Assembly (NCBI GenBank): GCA_902812365.1
Contig: CADDZC010000004.1
Coordinates: forward strand, 1 to 64,000
Direction of reading: 5' to 3'
Source: Acidobacteriota bacterium
GTDB taxonomy: Bacteria > Acidobacteriota > Terriglobia > UBA7540
Length of the DNA stretch: 64,000 nucleotides
Shown: positions 36,874 to 44,040 of the stretch, in pieces
How the letters are laid out: each line of letters begins with the position of its first letter
Numbering within the stretch: the stretch's first letter is position 1
Made by a program: the position numbers and the translations under genes
The notes under the pieces: generated by a model
Told to the model about the DNA's origin: nothing
Databases searched by the model: none
Seen by the model: the letters and a program-made list of their open reading frames with translations, nothing else

Positions 36874-37249
36874 CCGCGACCTCGCCCACCGCCCATCGGA
36901 TTACAAAGTTGGCATCCTCCACATGAAGCCAATCCGGTGAAATTTCGCCTGGGCCCGGGTGGAGCGACAACCGCGGCTCGACGAACACCTCCTCGAGCAG
37001 CGGGACCATCCATTCCGCCAAAGCGCGCAAGTCCTCGACCGTCTCGACGCCAACCTGGCCGGCCTGGAGCCGCGCGGCCAGGCTGGTGGGCAACTGACCG
37101 TGAAAGAGAAACCACATCGGCGTTGGCCGTCGCAAAAGCACGGGCTTGCCGAGTTTAGGGAGCACCACCCGCTCCGGCTCAGGCCGCGAAGCCGCCGCCG
37201 CGCGGCAAAAATCCTCCGGCGTAGCCAAGTGGTTTCCGTCGCTAGCCAT
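36833..37249 (-). CDS. Tail assembly chaperone, upstream frame
   Basis: The 138-residue protein lies between the tail tube and the tape measure-like gene, the standard place for a tail assembly chaperone, and its helical C-terminal half (VEDLRALAEWMVPLLEEVFVEP, HVEDANFVIRWAVGEVADED) fits the XkdN-like phage chaperones. It overlaps the next frame by 41 bases around a 13-bp hairpin. No enzyme motif. The start MASDGNHLATPEDFCRA is the first ATG. Confidence 0.65.
   Translation of the reverse strand: MASDGNHLATPEDFCRAAAASRPEPERVVLPKLGKPVLLRRPTPMWFLFHGQLPTSLAARLQAGQVGVETVEDLRALAEWMVPLLEEVFVEPRLSLHPGPGEISPDWLHVEDANFVIRWAVGEVADEDRDLASFRGDA
36854..36886 (-). promoter_or_regulatory. 13-bp perfect hairpin holding the start codon in its loop
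   Basis: Read on the minus strand, GGCGAGGTCGCGG (36886-36874) and CCGCGACCTCGCC (36866-36854) pair perfectly over 13 bases around the loop ATGAAGA (36873-36867), whose first three bases are the start codon of the downstream chaperone frame. Such a GC-rich stem would be very stable in the mRNA and must be opened by ribosomes translating the upstream chaperone. It could couple the two genes or stall ribosomes for frameshifting. Confidence 0.8.
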
Positions 37250-37306
37250 CGTTTGTCCCTTTCGTCCTTGCGATCCAACCCGTGAATTCCCAGCCTGGCC
37301 TTCAGG

Positions 37307-37918
37307 CTACAACTGCCGGTAGAACTGGGCGACGCGGTCGCCGGGGGGGCGGCTCAGAACCGCCAAGCCGTCGAATCGCACCTTATACACGGCCTCTTTC
37401 GAGCGCGTGAAACCGATCTGAAACGGCTCTTTGGCATAAGCGTTGTACAGGCACGCCACCACGAATTTTCCCGGCGAGCTGAAGCCGCGCCGCGGCGAGA
37501 TGAGGGCCACGGCCGCCTGCGGAATGCTCACCAGCCCGCCCACGGTGATCTGCTCGTAGTTTTGCGCGCCGGCAGGCAGGCCGGCGTCGGTGCCGCTGGT
37601 GTAGGCTGCGTGGGCGAGCGCCTTCGAAATTTTGACGAGCGAGGACTCCTTGAGCGTCACTTCCAGATAGGCGCTCTCCGCGGTCATCACCGAATCCACG
37701 GGCGCCGTCTCTTGGTCGATGGCGATCTCCTCGATTTTCGCCTCCAGGTGAAACGTCGAGGCCCCGTCGGAGGCGCCCATCGGGATCGGCGATCCGCCCA
37801 GAGGATTCCCGTTCGCATCCACGAGCAGACGGGCTCCGACCGCCGGCACCTGCACGCCGTACCAGAGCATTCCCGTGCCCTGGTGTATATCCGGAACCGT
37901 GATCGTAAAACCTGCCAT
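37307..37918 (-). CDS. Phage major tail tube protein
   Basis: The 203-residue protein lies after a terminator-like protein and before the chaperones, as major tail tube genes do. It begins MAGFTITVPDIHQGTG and has beta-rich segments (LEVTLKESSLVKIS, NYEQITVGGLVSIPQAA, YNAYAKEPFQIGFTRSKEA) with the repeated strand-turn pattern of tube proteins. There is no gene for a tail sheath in the island, so the tail should be non-contractile. The function is inferred from order and fold pattern. Confidence 0.7.
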   Translation of the reverse strand: MAGFTITVPDIHQGTGMLWYGVQVPAVGARLLVDANGNPLGGSPIPMGASDGASTFHLEAKIEEIAIDQETAPVDSVMTAESAYLEVTLKESSLVKISKALAHAAYTSGTDAGLPAGAQNYEQITVGGLVSIPQAAVALISPRRGFSSPGKFVVACLYNAYAKEPFQIGFTRSKEAVYKVRFDGLAVLSRPPGDRVAQFYRQL

Positions 37919-37937
37919 CGGCTTCTCCCAACTCGAA

Positions 37938-38474
37938 TTACACTTCTTCCATCTGGAACTGCACTGCCAGCGTCACGCGCAGCACGGGAACCTCCATCTG
38001 CTGGAGGTTGACCAGCCCATAGGCGTGAGACTCGACGAACACCTCTTTCACCGAACCGGCGGCGGGCGGCGTGGTGGTGCCGCTCGGGACGGTTTCGTGG
38101 ACGATGGGCAGCGGAGTCTCCCAGTCGGCCGTGGTGGCGGTGGTCACGATCATATCCAGCACGCGCGCGTAATCATGGGCGTTATCCTGCGCCATCTCCT
38201 GGTCAAACTGGCCCACATCGAGCGCCAGCGTCACCCGCGAGCGAGACTGGCGCGGTCCGACCACGTCGGGCGCGAAGGCGATGCTATCCGCCGCCAGCGT
38301 TAACCAGGGAAAGGCCGTGCGCAGGCCCGGCCCCTTGTGAAACTCGCTGATCGGGCTCAAGGCCGTGTTGACAATGGCGATCGCCGCCGCCTGATCCCGT
38401 TGCACGATGGCAATCAGTTGGTTCAGCAACGGCTTGACAAAACCTGCGTTGTACGCCGGCGTGTAAGCCATCAT
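37938..38474 (-). CDS. Tail terminator/completion-like protein (gp37-like)
   Basis: The 178-residue protein starts at the ATG pair at 38474/38471 (MMAYTPAYNAGFVKPLL) and overlaps the previous gene by a few bases. It has helix LLNQLIAIVQRDQAAAIAIVN, then beta strands with WETPLPIVHETVPSGTT and VNLQQMEVPVLRVTLAVQFQ. Between gpG-like and tail tube genes, Mu-type phages have gp37/gp38 or a tail terminator; this gene is in that place. No closer assignment is possible. Confidence 0.6.
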   Translation of the reverse strand: MMAYTPAYNAGFVKPLLNQLIAIVQRDQAAAIAIVNTALSPISEFHKGPGLRTAFPWLTLAADSIAFAPDVVGPRQSRSRVTLALDVGQFDQEMAQDNAHDYARVLDMIVTTATTADWETPLPIVHETVPSGTTTPPAAGSVKEVFVESHAYGLVNLQQMEVPVLRVTLAVQFQMEEV

Positions 38475-38989
38475 CCCACCCGATCCGGCCCCCGCGCGGC
38501 CAGGCTCCAGCCGCTGTGGCTCGCCAGGCGGCGCGCCCAGGCGCGCCAGGGCTGCGCCAGCGCCTCGCGTTCCTCTTCGGAACCGTCCCGCGCAAAATCG
38601 AAAATCGCCCGGCGCGGCACGCGGCCCGACCGTGGCGCTTCCGACTCTCCGTAGACGGCGTACGGAACGGCGGTTCCGAAAGCCAAGCGGCGGGGCGAAC
38701 CCTCGACGACACTCTCCGGCGAGCCGCCGGCGAGCGATTCGAACAATCGGTCCGTCGCCCGCATCAGGGGCTGGCCAGGGTGCCGCCTCGCTTTGCGGGC
38801 CGCGTACCGAGGGCTCAGGGGCGGCCAAGTCCCGCCTCCGGCGCTCTCAAAGCGCCGGCGGACCGCCGTGCGGACGGCCTCGGCGACCTCCCCCCAAGCG
38901 CCGCTCCAGTCGTTCAGAGCCTTCTCGAAGCGCTCCACCGTGGCGCGAAGCTCGCGGTCATGGATGTCCAGCGCCAATTCCATCATCAT
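38471..38989 (-). CDS. Phage virion morphogenesis protein (gpG-like)
   Basis: The 172-residue protein starts at the first of three consecutive ATG codons (38989). It matches the small Mu gpG-type virion morphogenesis proteins: N-terminal helix (ELRATVERFEKALNDW), then RRRFESAGGGTWPPLSPRYAA, HPGQPLMRATDRLFESLAGG and a C-terminal FGTAVPYAVYGESE. The segment with Trp-Pro-Pro-Leu and Leu-x-x-Ser-Leu is a signature of the family. Its role is tail-head joining or completion. It shares four bases with the next gene. Confidence 0.78.
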   Translation of the reverse strand: MMMELALDIHDRELRATVERFEKALNDWSGAWGEVAEAVRTAVRRRFESAGGGTWPPLSPRYAARKARRHPGQPLMRATDRLFESLAGGSPESVVEGSPRRLAFGTAVPYAVYGESEAPRSGRVPRRAIFDFARDGSEEEREALAQPWRAWARRLASHSGWSLAARGPDRVG

Positions 38990-38993
38990 CCGC

Positions 38994-39533
38994 CTAGGTG
39001 CCCCGGCGATCGAACTTCCCGAACAGGGCCGAGCTGCCACTATCGGCCGGCGTCTGGCCGGCCGGCTCATCCCCTCCCGCAATTCCCTTGAGCGCCGGAC
39101 GCGGAGTCTCACTGCAAGCCTGCGGATCGAACAGATGGTCATACAGGCCGGCGGAAAGCGGCCGGCCGTTCTTGTCCCGGGCATTGAGCTGGCCGATCAG
39201 CTCCTCGTACTGGGCCTCGAAGTCTTTCTCCATCTCCCGTGCCGCCGCCACGCCGAAGCTCGCCAGCGTCTGGCCGAGCTGGGCTGCGGCTCCGTAACGG
39301 TTGATCTTTTCAAGCACATTCAAAGCATCGGTGGAAAGAGAAGCGAGGAACGCGGCAAAGCTCGCATAAGCCCCAATGGCCTCCGTGAAGCGCCGGCTGA
39401 GAACGGCGTCGATATCTCCGGCCACGTCGTCGATGTATTGCTGGATCAGCGAATCGGGCGGATTCTGCTGCGTTCCTCCGCGCTTGAAGGTCGGGAACAT
39501 TCCCGCGACTTGTGCCACCGTGGTGTAGGACAT
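38994..39533 (-). CDS. Head-tail connector protein (gp36-like)
   Basis: From the ATG at 39533 the protein has 179 residues. MSYTTVAQVAGMFPTFKRG, then IQQYIDDVAGDIDAVLSRRF is the pattern of Mu gp36-type (DUF1320) connectors: a start segment Tyr-x-Thr-x-x-Val followed by an Ile-x-x-x-Ile-x-x-Ala helix with an Asp-x-Asp-Ala-x-Leu. The C-terminal 60 residues are polar and low-complexity. It lies between the capsid cluster and the gpG-like gene as in Mu. Confidence 0.72.
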   Translation of the reverse strand: MSYTTVAQVAGMFPTFKRGGTQQNPPDSLIQQYIDDVAGDIDAVLSRRFTEAIGAYASFAAFLASLSTDALNVLEKINRYGAAAQLGQTLASFGVAAAREMEKDFEAQYEELIGQLNARDKNGRPLSAGLYDHLFDPQACSETPRPALKGIAGGDEPAGQTPADSGSSALFGKFDRRGT

Positions 39534-39544
39534 GGGCCCTGCTC

Positions 39545-39817
39545 TCAATATTCCGCGTAAACCGTGCCCGCCGTGGCGCCGCCGGCCGCGACGGTGATGT
39601 AAAGGTTGGTGGCGTCCGGCGGCGACGTTTCACCCCAGCCGCCGCCCGCGCCCGGCTCGTAGGAAGCCGTCAGGGGTGTGGATGGCAAACCGTGCGGAAT
39701 GACGTTCGCCGCCCCGGCCGTCAGCCCAGCAATCACCAGCTTGACCTTACGGATCGGCACGCCCCGGTAGGTCTGCAGAACATAAGCGTTCCTGGTTGCA
39801 ACTGTTATCCCCGCCAT
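39545..39817 (-). CDS. Small phage virion protein with fibre-type domain
   Basis: The 90-residue protein (MAGITVATRNAYVLQTYRG ...) is beta-rich. Its C-terminal half, with PHGLPSTPLTASY and DATNLYITVAAGGATAG, is clearly related to the end of the fibre-like protein at 29773-30414. So the same small domain occurs as a stand-alone gene near the capsid genes and as a domain in a fibre-like protein. Functionally it may be a decoration or surface domain. No enzyme motif. Confidence 0.6.
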   Translation of the reverse strand: MAGITVATRNAYVLQTYRGVPIRKVKLVIAGLTAGAANVIPHGLPSTPLTASYEPGAGGGWGETSPPDATNLYITVAAGGATAGTVYAEY

Positions 39818-39825
39818 ACTTCACC

Positions 39826-40047
39826 TCACTGGGTAACTTTCCGCCCACCTGCGGAATTCTTCGACGGCTCCACTCGGCCCTCGGGAAGCAACCGCGCCTG
39901 CCGTTCTTCGAGCTCGATGACGCCGCTCGCATCTACGGGAATTTCCTGACCGTTGCCGGCGCTTCTCGCCTTCTCGACGGCCGGGGCGCCGTCGGGCAGG
40001 TACAACTTCTGGTCGTGTTCGATCGGACGCAACACCTTGTACTTCAT
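39826..40047 (-). CDS. Small phage protein (73 residues), unknown
   Basis: The frame starts at ATG 40047 (MKYKVLRPIEHDQKLYLPDG) and ends before the next ATG on the same strand. It has an alternating charged/hydrophobic pattern with VIELEERQARLLPEGRVEPS. It lies in the position of Mu gp35, between capsid protein and gp36-like gene, and the length fits. The frame is clean, while a longer overlapping frame is spurious. No family recognised. Confidence 0.6.
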   Translation of the reverse strand: MKYKVLRPIEHDQKLYLPDGAPAVEKARSAGNGQEIPVDASGVIELEERQARLLPEGRVEPSKNSAGGRKVTQ

Positions 40048-40079
40048 GTCTGGCTCCTTTCGCCGCCCCCCGCGCTCCT

Positions 40080-41018
40080 TTAGGCCACGGCGTTGATGAA
40101 GCAGATTCCCGCCGCCGGAGCGACAATCTGCACGTCGTCGTAGCGATGAACCTCGATCGCATCGGCCATGCGATTCTCGACGCGGTAGCGCTTCACCAGC
40201 GTCCCGGCCAGTTCCGGCGCCCCGAACAACCACCGAAAGGTGTAGCCCAGGGCGATTTCGCGGCGGCGGGGTTCGGGCGGGACATAGGCCAGGAGCGCGG
40301 TTTTGCCCCACACAAAATTCAGGCTGGGAGGCTGGCCTTCCGTCGCCGTGTCGTACTCGGCGCCCATCACCCAGAAGTTGTCCACATCGAAGGCGCTTTT
40401 GAGGTGGTCGGCCTGCAGGATGCCGACTTGGGTGTACTTGAAGCGGTCGATGATGCGCGGATGCTGCCGCAGCGCGGCGTAGACCGGATAAGACACCGCG
40501 AGCGTGTTTGGCGTCAACGCCACCGCCTGCTTGACCACCGTCTTTTGCGCCTCCACCGCCGAAATCGGGTCCGAGTTCACGTAGTCGGACCATTGCGACG
40601 TCCCCGACAGAGTGACGCTCGGCACCGGCGAGCTCGGCCCCATCACCAGGTTTTTTACCCGGATTTCGAAATCGAGCAGAATCGCGTCGGTCAGGTTCTC
40701 GACCGTATTGACTTCGAGATCGGTGCCGTCGGAGTTGGCGCGTTCTTCGTCGGAAATCGCGTCCTTCAGCGAGTGATCGTCGCAGAAATAAGGATTATTG
40801 GCGAGGGTCCAGGGCGCGACTTCGCGCGCCTCCGCCTTGGCGTGCCGGATCGTCTCGTACTGGCGGAATTTCTCCTTGCCAAAGACCCAGTAACGTCCGC
40901 TCTGCTTCTTGACGGGGACGACCGGGAAGAGTTTTTCCGCGAAGTAGTCGTCATTTTTGTAGCCCACGCTGACGTTATTGAGCGGTTGATCGAGGTATTG
41001 AAGGGAAATATCGGCCAT
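40080..41018 (-). CDS. Phage major capsid protein
   Basis: The 312-residue protein starts MADISLQYLDQPLNNVSVGY and contains AEKLFPVVPVKKQSGRYWVF, TLSGTSQWSDYVNSDPI and HPRIIDRFKYTQVGI, the pattern of HK97-fold capsid proteins of transposable and related siphophages. It follows the decoration gene and protease gene, so the usual order protease-decoration-capsid is kept. It lacks a long N-terminal scaffold, which is presumably supplied by the C-terminal part of the protease gene. The start at 41018 is the first ATG. Confidence 0.8.
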   Translation of the reverse strand: MADISLQYLDQPLNNVSVGYKNDDYFAEKLFPVVPVKKQSGRYWVFGKEKFRQYETIRHAKAEAREVAPWTLANNPYFCDDHSLKDAISDEERANSDGTDLEVNTVENLTDAILLDFEIRVKNLVMGPSSPVPSVTLSGTSQWSDYVNSDPISAVEAQKTVVKQAVALTPNTLAVSYPVYAALRQHPRIIDRFKYTQVGILQADHLKSAFDVDNFWVMGAEYDTATEGQPPSLNFVWGKTALLAYVPPEPRRREIALGYTFRWLFGAPELAGTLVKRYRVENRMADAIEVHRYDDVQIVAPAAGICFINAVA

Positions 41019-41257
41019 ATGGTCTCCAAGCAGTCAGAAGTCAATGGCGGGCAGCCGGGATCGAATCCGCTCTTCACCCGCTTGCCCGCTTCTGCCTTTC
41101 TCGGCGGTTCTCCCAGCACGTGTGAGAATTCAAGCCCTTGGCGCCGGACTCGCCGCCGCGAACCCTTGCGCCTACGCGGGGACCTCGGCCAGGCCCGAGG
41201 CTCCATCCCGCCGCGTCCATCGGAGTCATGACGACTCCCTGCTTCCGCCTGGTGTGG
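41019..41257 (-). other. 240-base gap inside the island
   Basis: Between the decoration protein and the capsid gene there is a stretch with no convincing gene. Short frames on either strand have no phage-like content. It is the largest gap within the structural block and could hold a promoter or terminator, but I see no clear motif. Confidence 0.4.
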
Positions 41258-41740
41258 TTAGACTTTCGTCTGTGCGAAATTCAATTGCACCTGCACCACG
41301 TCGCCGACGTTGGCGGCGTTGTGGAGCGCCATCCCCACCGGGTAGACCGTCGTGCCTGCCGCTTCGTTCACGGGCTTTACGCGGCCGTATGAATCCGCGA
41401 TGTTGACGAGTTGCCCTTGGTTGATCGGGGCGGCGGCAATGCACCGTGCGACGCCGTTCACCTGCAGGGTCAGGCCGCGATTCTGCAAGTTGTAGAGCGT
41501 CGGCGTCGTTCCCGTCACTGCCGTCGGATTGGTTCCCTGGGGCACGAAATAGTTCGGCTCCACAAAATGTTCCGTCAGCACCCCCAGCACCCCCGGGGCG
41601 TTGGCGCCGCCAGGAAGCGCGGCATACTGCTGGTTTTGAGTCGAGGGGTTGGCCACCGACTGCGTCAGCACCGTAAACTTGTGAATGCGCACGTTGGCGT
41701 CTGACCGAAAAGCCAGCGTCAAGCCATTGAGTCCTGCCAT
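41258..41740 (-). CDS. Capsid decoration protein
   Basis: The 160-residue protein starts at 41740 (MAGLNGLTLAFRSDANVRIH) and is beta-rich with the pattern of small decoration proteins (DUF2190-like): VNIADSYGRVKPVNEA, TVYPVGMALHNAANVGDVVQ and a C-terminal VQLNFAQTKV. It is translated before the major capsid protein. These proteins trim or stabilise capsids. The identification rests on order and pattern, not on a unique motif. Confidence 0.65.
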   Translation of the reverse strand: MAGLNGLTLAFRSDANVRIHKFTVLTQSVANPSTQNQQYAALPGGANAPGVLGVLTEHFVEPNYFVPQGTNPTAVTGTTPTLYNLQNRGLTLQVNGVARCIAAAPINQGQLVNIADSYGRVKPVNEAAGTTVYPVGMALHNAANVGDVVQVQLNFAQTKV

Positions 41741-41826
41741 CTGAAAAACCTCCGTCTTCCCGCCGTGGCGGGTCAATTGTCATTTGCCGGCAACTTGTAC
41801 CGCCGCGAGGGCCGGCGCCTCGAAAG

Positions 41827-43284
41827 TCACGACGCGACGCCCGCCCCCACTCCGCTCGGCGCGCCGTCAGGACCGATCCGTTTGTTGTGGGCGGCGCGGT
41901 AGCGAGCCTCAAGAGCCGGATCGTCGCGCAGCAGTTGCTTGAGCGCCTGGCCGTAACTGATGTTCCGTTCGCTCATCAGCCGCCGGACTCCCAAATCAAC
42001 TTCCTGGTCGACGGGCACCGGCTCGCCGGAACCGATGCCTTCGGATCCGAATCGCACCACGGGCATCGCTCTTTCCACGAACGCCGCGAATTCCTTAGGG
42101 CGTTCCAGGGCGTCGCGGAAGAAAAACTGGCGGTCGCGCGGCAGGATTTTGCCTCGCATGACCGCTTGGTTGAGTGCCCGCTCGGCTTCCTGGGCGGCGA
42201 TGTAGTCGGCCAGGCTGATCCTGCCGGTGCGGGCCAGCAGCTCCGCCCGGCGGTTGTCGAGCTGACCGTCCTTCACCGCTTCCGCCAGCAGCAGCTTCCA
42301 CGAGGCTTCGGCGTGGCGCTTTTCCTCGGCTTCCTGAGCGGCCGCGAGGCGTTGCCGGACCTGCTCGAGGGTCGTCCCGGGCGTTACGCCCAGCCGCTCG
42401 GCAAAACGCTCTGACGTTTTCTCCTGGTCGAACTCGTCGAAGTCCGGATTCACGCCGAGATGCTCCCTGGCGTACCCCCGGAGATGTTCATCGCTCAGGT
42501 AGCCCACCAGGTCATCGCCGTCAAAGATGCCGTGATGTCCGGCGTGCTTTCCCTCGGTCAGCTTTTTGAGACACAGTTCTTTGGCCATCGTGCTCTCTCC
42601 TTGTGAGCGGATTCCGGCGGAGGCGGCGGGCCCGTCCAGGCAGCCCGCCGAGACGTCGGCGAGCACCACGGCCCGCCGGGGCCCGCTGCCCCGGGAGAAT
42701 CCAAAGTCGGTCAGCAGAATCGGCGGCAGCTCTTCCAGAAAGGGATGATTCGTCAGCGCCCCGCTGGTCAGCGTGGCCCCCTGCGGCTGGCCCGTCTCCT
42801 TGTCGCGGAATCCCCAGTCGATCGCCGGAGAAAAAAAGCGGTATTGCCCGTTGCGGATCATCTCGCGGGCCTCTGGCGTCCATTCCACCAGCGCGCAGAG
42901 AAGATCGGAATCCGAAGATGACGAGGGCGACGTGCGGTCTCTTCGCATTCCCCAACCCCCGACTGCCAGCTGATGAATCCATCCGGCGGCGGGGATGGGT
43001 CCACCTTTCGCCACCTCCGGTTGTTCGCTGGCGTGCTCGTAGTCGATGACCACCTGGTGGTTCTCGCGCTTTTTGAAATTGCGCACCATGTCCGCCAAAT
43101 CCTGCCGCGTGATCGAGAAGCGATGCTCGCCTTTGACCCAGGTGCCCGTAATGGCCACGGGAATCTCATAAAGCTCCTTGCCGTTCTGCGGCAGGGGAGG
43201 GGCCAAGGAAAGCAGGACGGCGATGTGCCGCCCTTGGGGGTTGGCTTCCTGAGGTCCAATTTTCATCACTTGATCCACCACCAT
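41827..43284 (-). CDS. Phage capsid maturation protease and scaffold (Mu I-like)
   Basis: The 485-residue protein starts at the ATG at 43284, behind a GGAGAGGAA site; the frame is open to a TTG at 43338, which is less likely. The N-terminal protease part has FSITRQDLADMVRNF, VVIDYEHASEQPEVAK with the active-site-like His, and RNGQYRFFSPAIDW with the Ser of the Mu I protease family. The C-terminal half is long, charged and helical (LEQVRQRLAAAQEAEEKRHA), fitting a scaffold. The Mu I protein also carries protease and scaffold (Z) in one gene. It precedes decoration and capsid genes. Confidence 0.8.
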   Translation of the reverse strand: MVVDQVMKIGPQEANPQGRHIAVLLSLAPPLPQNGKELYEIPVAITGTWVKGEHRFSITRQDLADMVRNFKKRENHQVVIDYEHASEQPEVAKGGPIPAAGWIHQLAVGGWGMRRDRTSPSSSSDSDLLCALVEWTPEAREMIRNGQYRFFSPAIDWGFRDKETGQPQGATLTSGALTNHPFLEELPPILLTDFGFSRGSGPRRAVVLADVSAGCLDGPAASAGIRSQGESTMAKELCLKKLTEGKHAGHHGIFDGDDLVGYLSDEHLRGYAREHLGVNPDFDEFDQEKTSERFAERLGVTPGTTLEQVRQRLAAAQEAEEKRHAEASWKLLLAEAVKDGQLDNRRAELLARTGRISLADYIAAQEAERALNQAVMRGKILPRDRQFFFRDALERPKEFAAFVERAMPVVRFGSEGIGSGEPVPVDQEVDLGVRRLMSERNISYGQALKQLLRDDPALEARYRAAHNKRIGPDGAPSGVGAGVAS

Positions 43285-43307
43285 CTTCCTCTCCGGTTCG
43301 CCAGCGG

Positions 43308-44036
43308 TTAGCCCCTCGCCGGCTGGCTCCGTTGCCAATGCTCGCGGGGCGTGGCGCGGCGCTCCCGCCGGCTCCCCACGCGAGGCCGCTGTTCGTGGCG
43401 CAGGGTTTGGCCGTCCGCCGTGATCAGCGTCCAGCCGCCGCCGCGGCTCACGTGGAACACGCCGATGTAACCTCCCCGGGCTAACTGAAACGGTTGCGTC
43501 ACCTGATTGGCAAAATCGAACTGCGCGCTACCCGGCGTGCGGAACGATTCGAACCAGGCGGGAAACACAAAATCCGACACCGGCACGCCGTCGATCGAGT
43601 ACGCCAGAGCATCGGCCTCGACCGGGTCCGCGACCTCGTAAGCGTACAGAGTCCCCTGCTTGGCGCTCGACTGCACAAAAGCGGTCAGATTGATGTCGGG
43701 GTCGGCCAGCATCTCGAGCAACTCGTGGCTGGCGGTGACGGTCCACTGCTGGCCGTACTGAAGGTCGGTGCCGGCAAATACTTTGCCGAGCGGCAGGCCT
43801 TCGCTGGTCAGGTCGTGGTAACCGAGGGCGCCGGCGACGTCGGAGTTGTCCAGCACGACCAGCCACCAGGCGCCGGGCGCCGGAGACTGGCCGGCCGCTA
43901 CCACACTCAACTGCGCGTCGACGCCCCAGGCGGGCGCAAAGTGCTGGGAGATCTGAGTCTGGAGCGCGGGCACCGCGGAGGCAACCTGGTCATCGCTCAA
44001 GACCGTGCTGGCGTTGATGACGGCAATGCTGATCAT
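43308..44036 (-). CDS. Metallopeptidase-like protein between portal and protease
   Basis: The 242-residue protein (start ATG at 44036) has ASHELLEMLADPDINL, a His-Glu motif typical of zinc hydrolases with a spaced HExxH variation (here HELLE), then YAYEVADPVEADA, which may supply further ligands. This pattern, His-Glu-x3-Leu-x-Asp-Pro followed by Tyr-Glu-Val-x-Asp-Pro, occurs in proteins of uncertain metalloprotease type. In Mu the gene after the portal is gpF, a minor head protein; no gpF-like protein is present here, so this gene occupies its place. A role in the virion is inferred only from position. Confidence 0.55.
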   Translation of the reverse strand: MISIAVINASTVLSDDQVASAVPALQTQISQHFAPAWGVDAQLSVVAAGQSPAPGAWWLVVLDNSDVAGALGYHDLTSEGLPLGKVFAGTDLQYGQQWTVTASHELLEMLADPDINLTAFVQSSAKQGTLYAYEVADPVEADALAYSIDGVPVSDFVFPAWFESFRTPGSAQFDFANQVTQPFQLARGGYIGVFHVSRGGGWTLITADGQTLRHEQRPRVGSRRERRATPREHWQRSQPARG

Positions 44037-44040
44037 CGGA

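Noticed and set aside
39826-40593. Long frame of 255 codons over the capsid gene end
   Set aside because: Only the last 73 codons from 40047 look real; the rest is Arg/Gly-rich shadow of the capsid gene.
41030-41229. Short frame in the gap between decoration and capsid genes
   Set aside because: A 50-residue minus-strand frame can be read from 41229 but it is Gly/Arg-rich, has no ribosome site, and nothing phage-like is visible.
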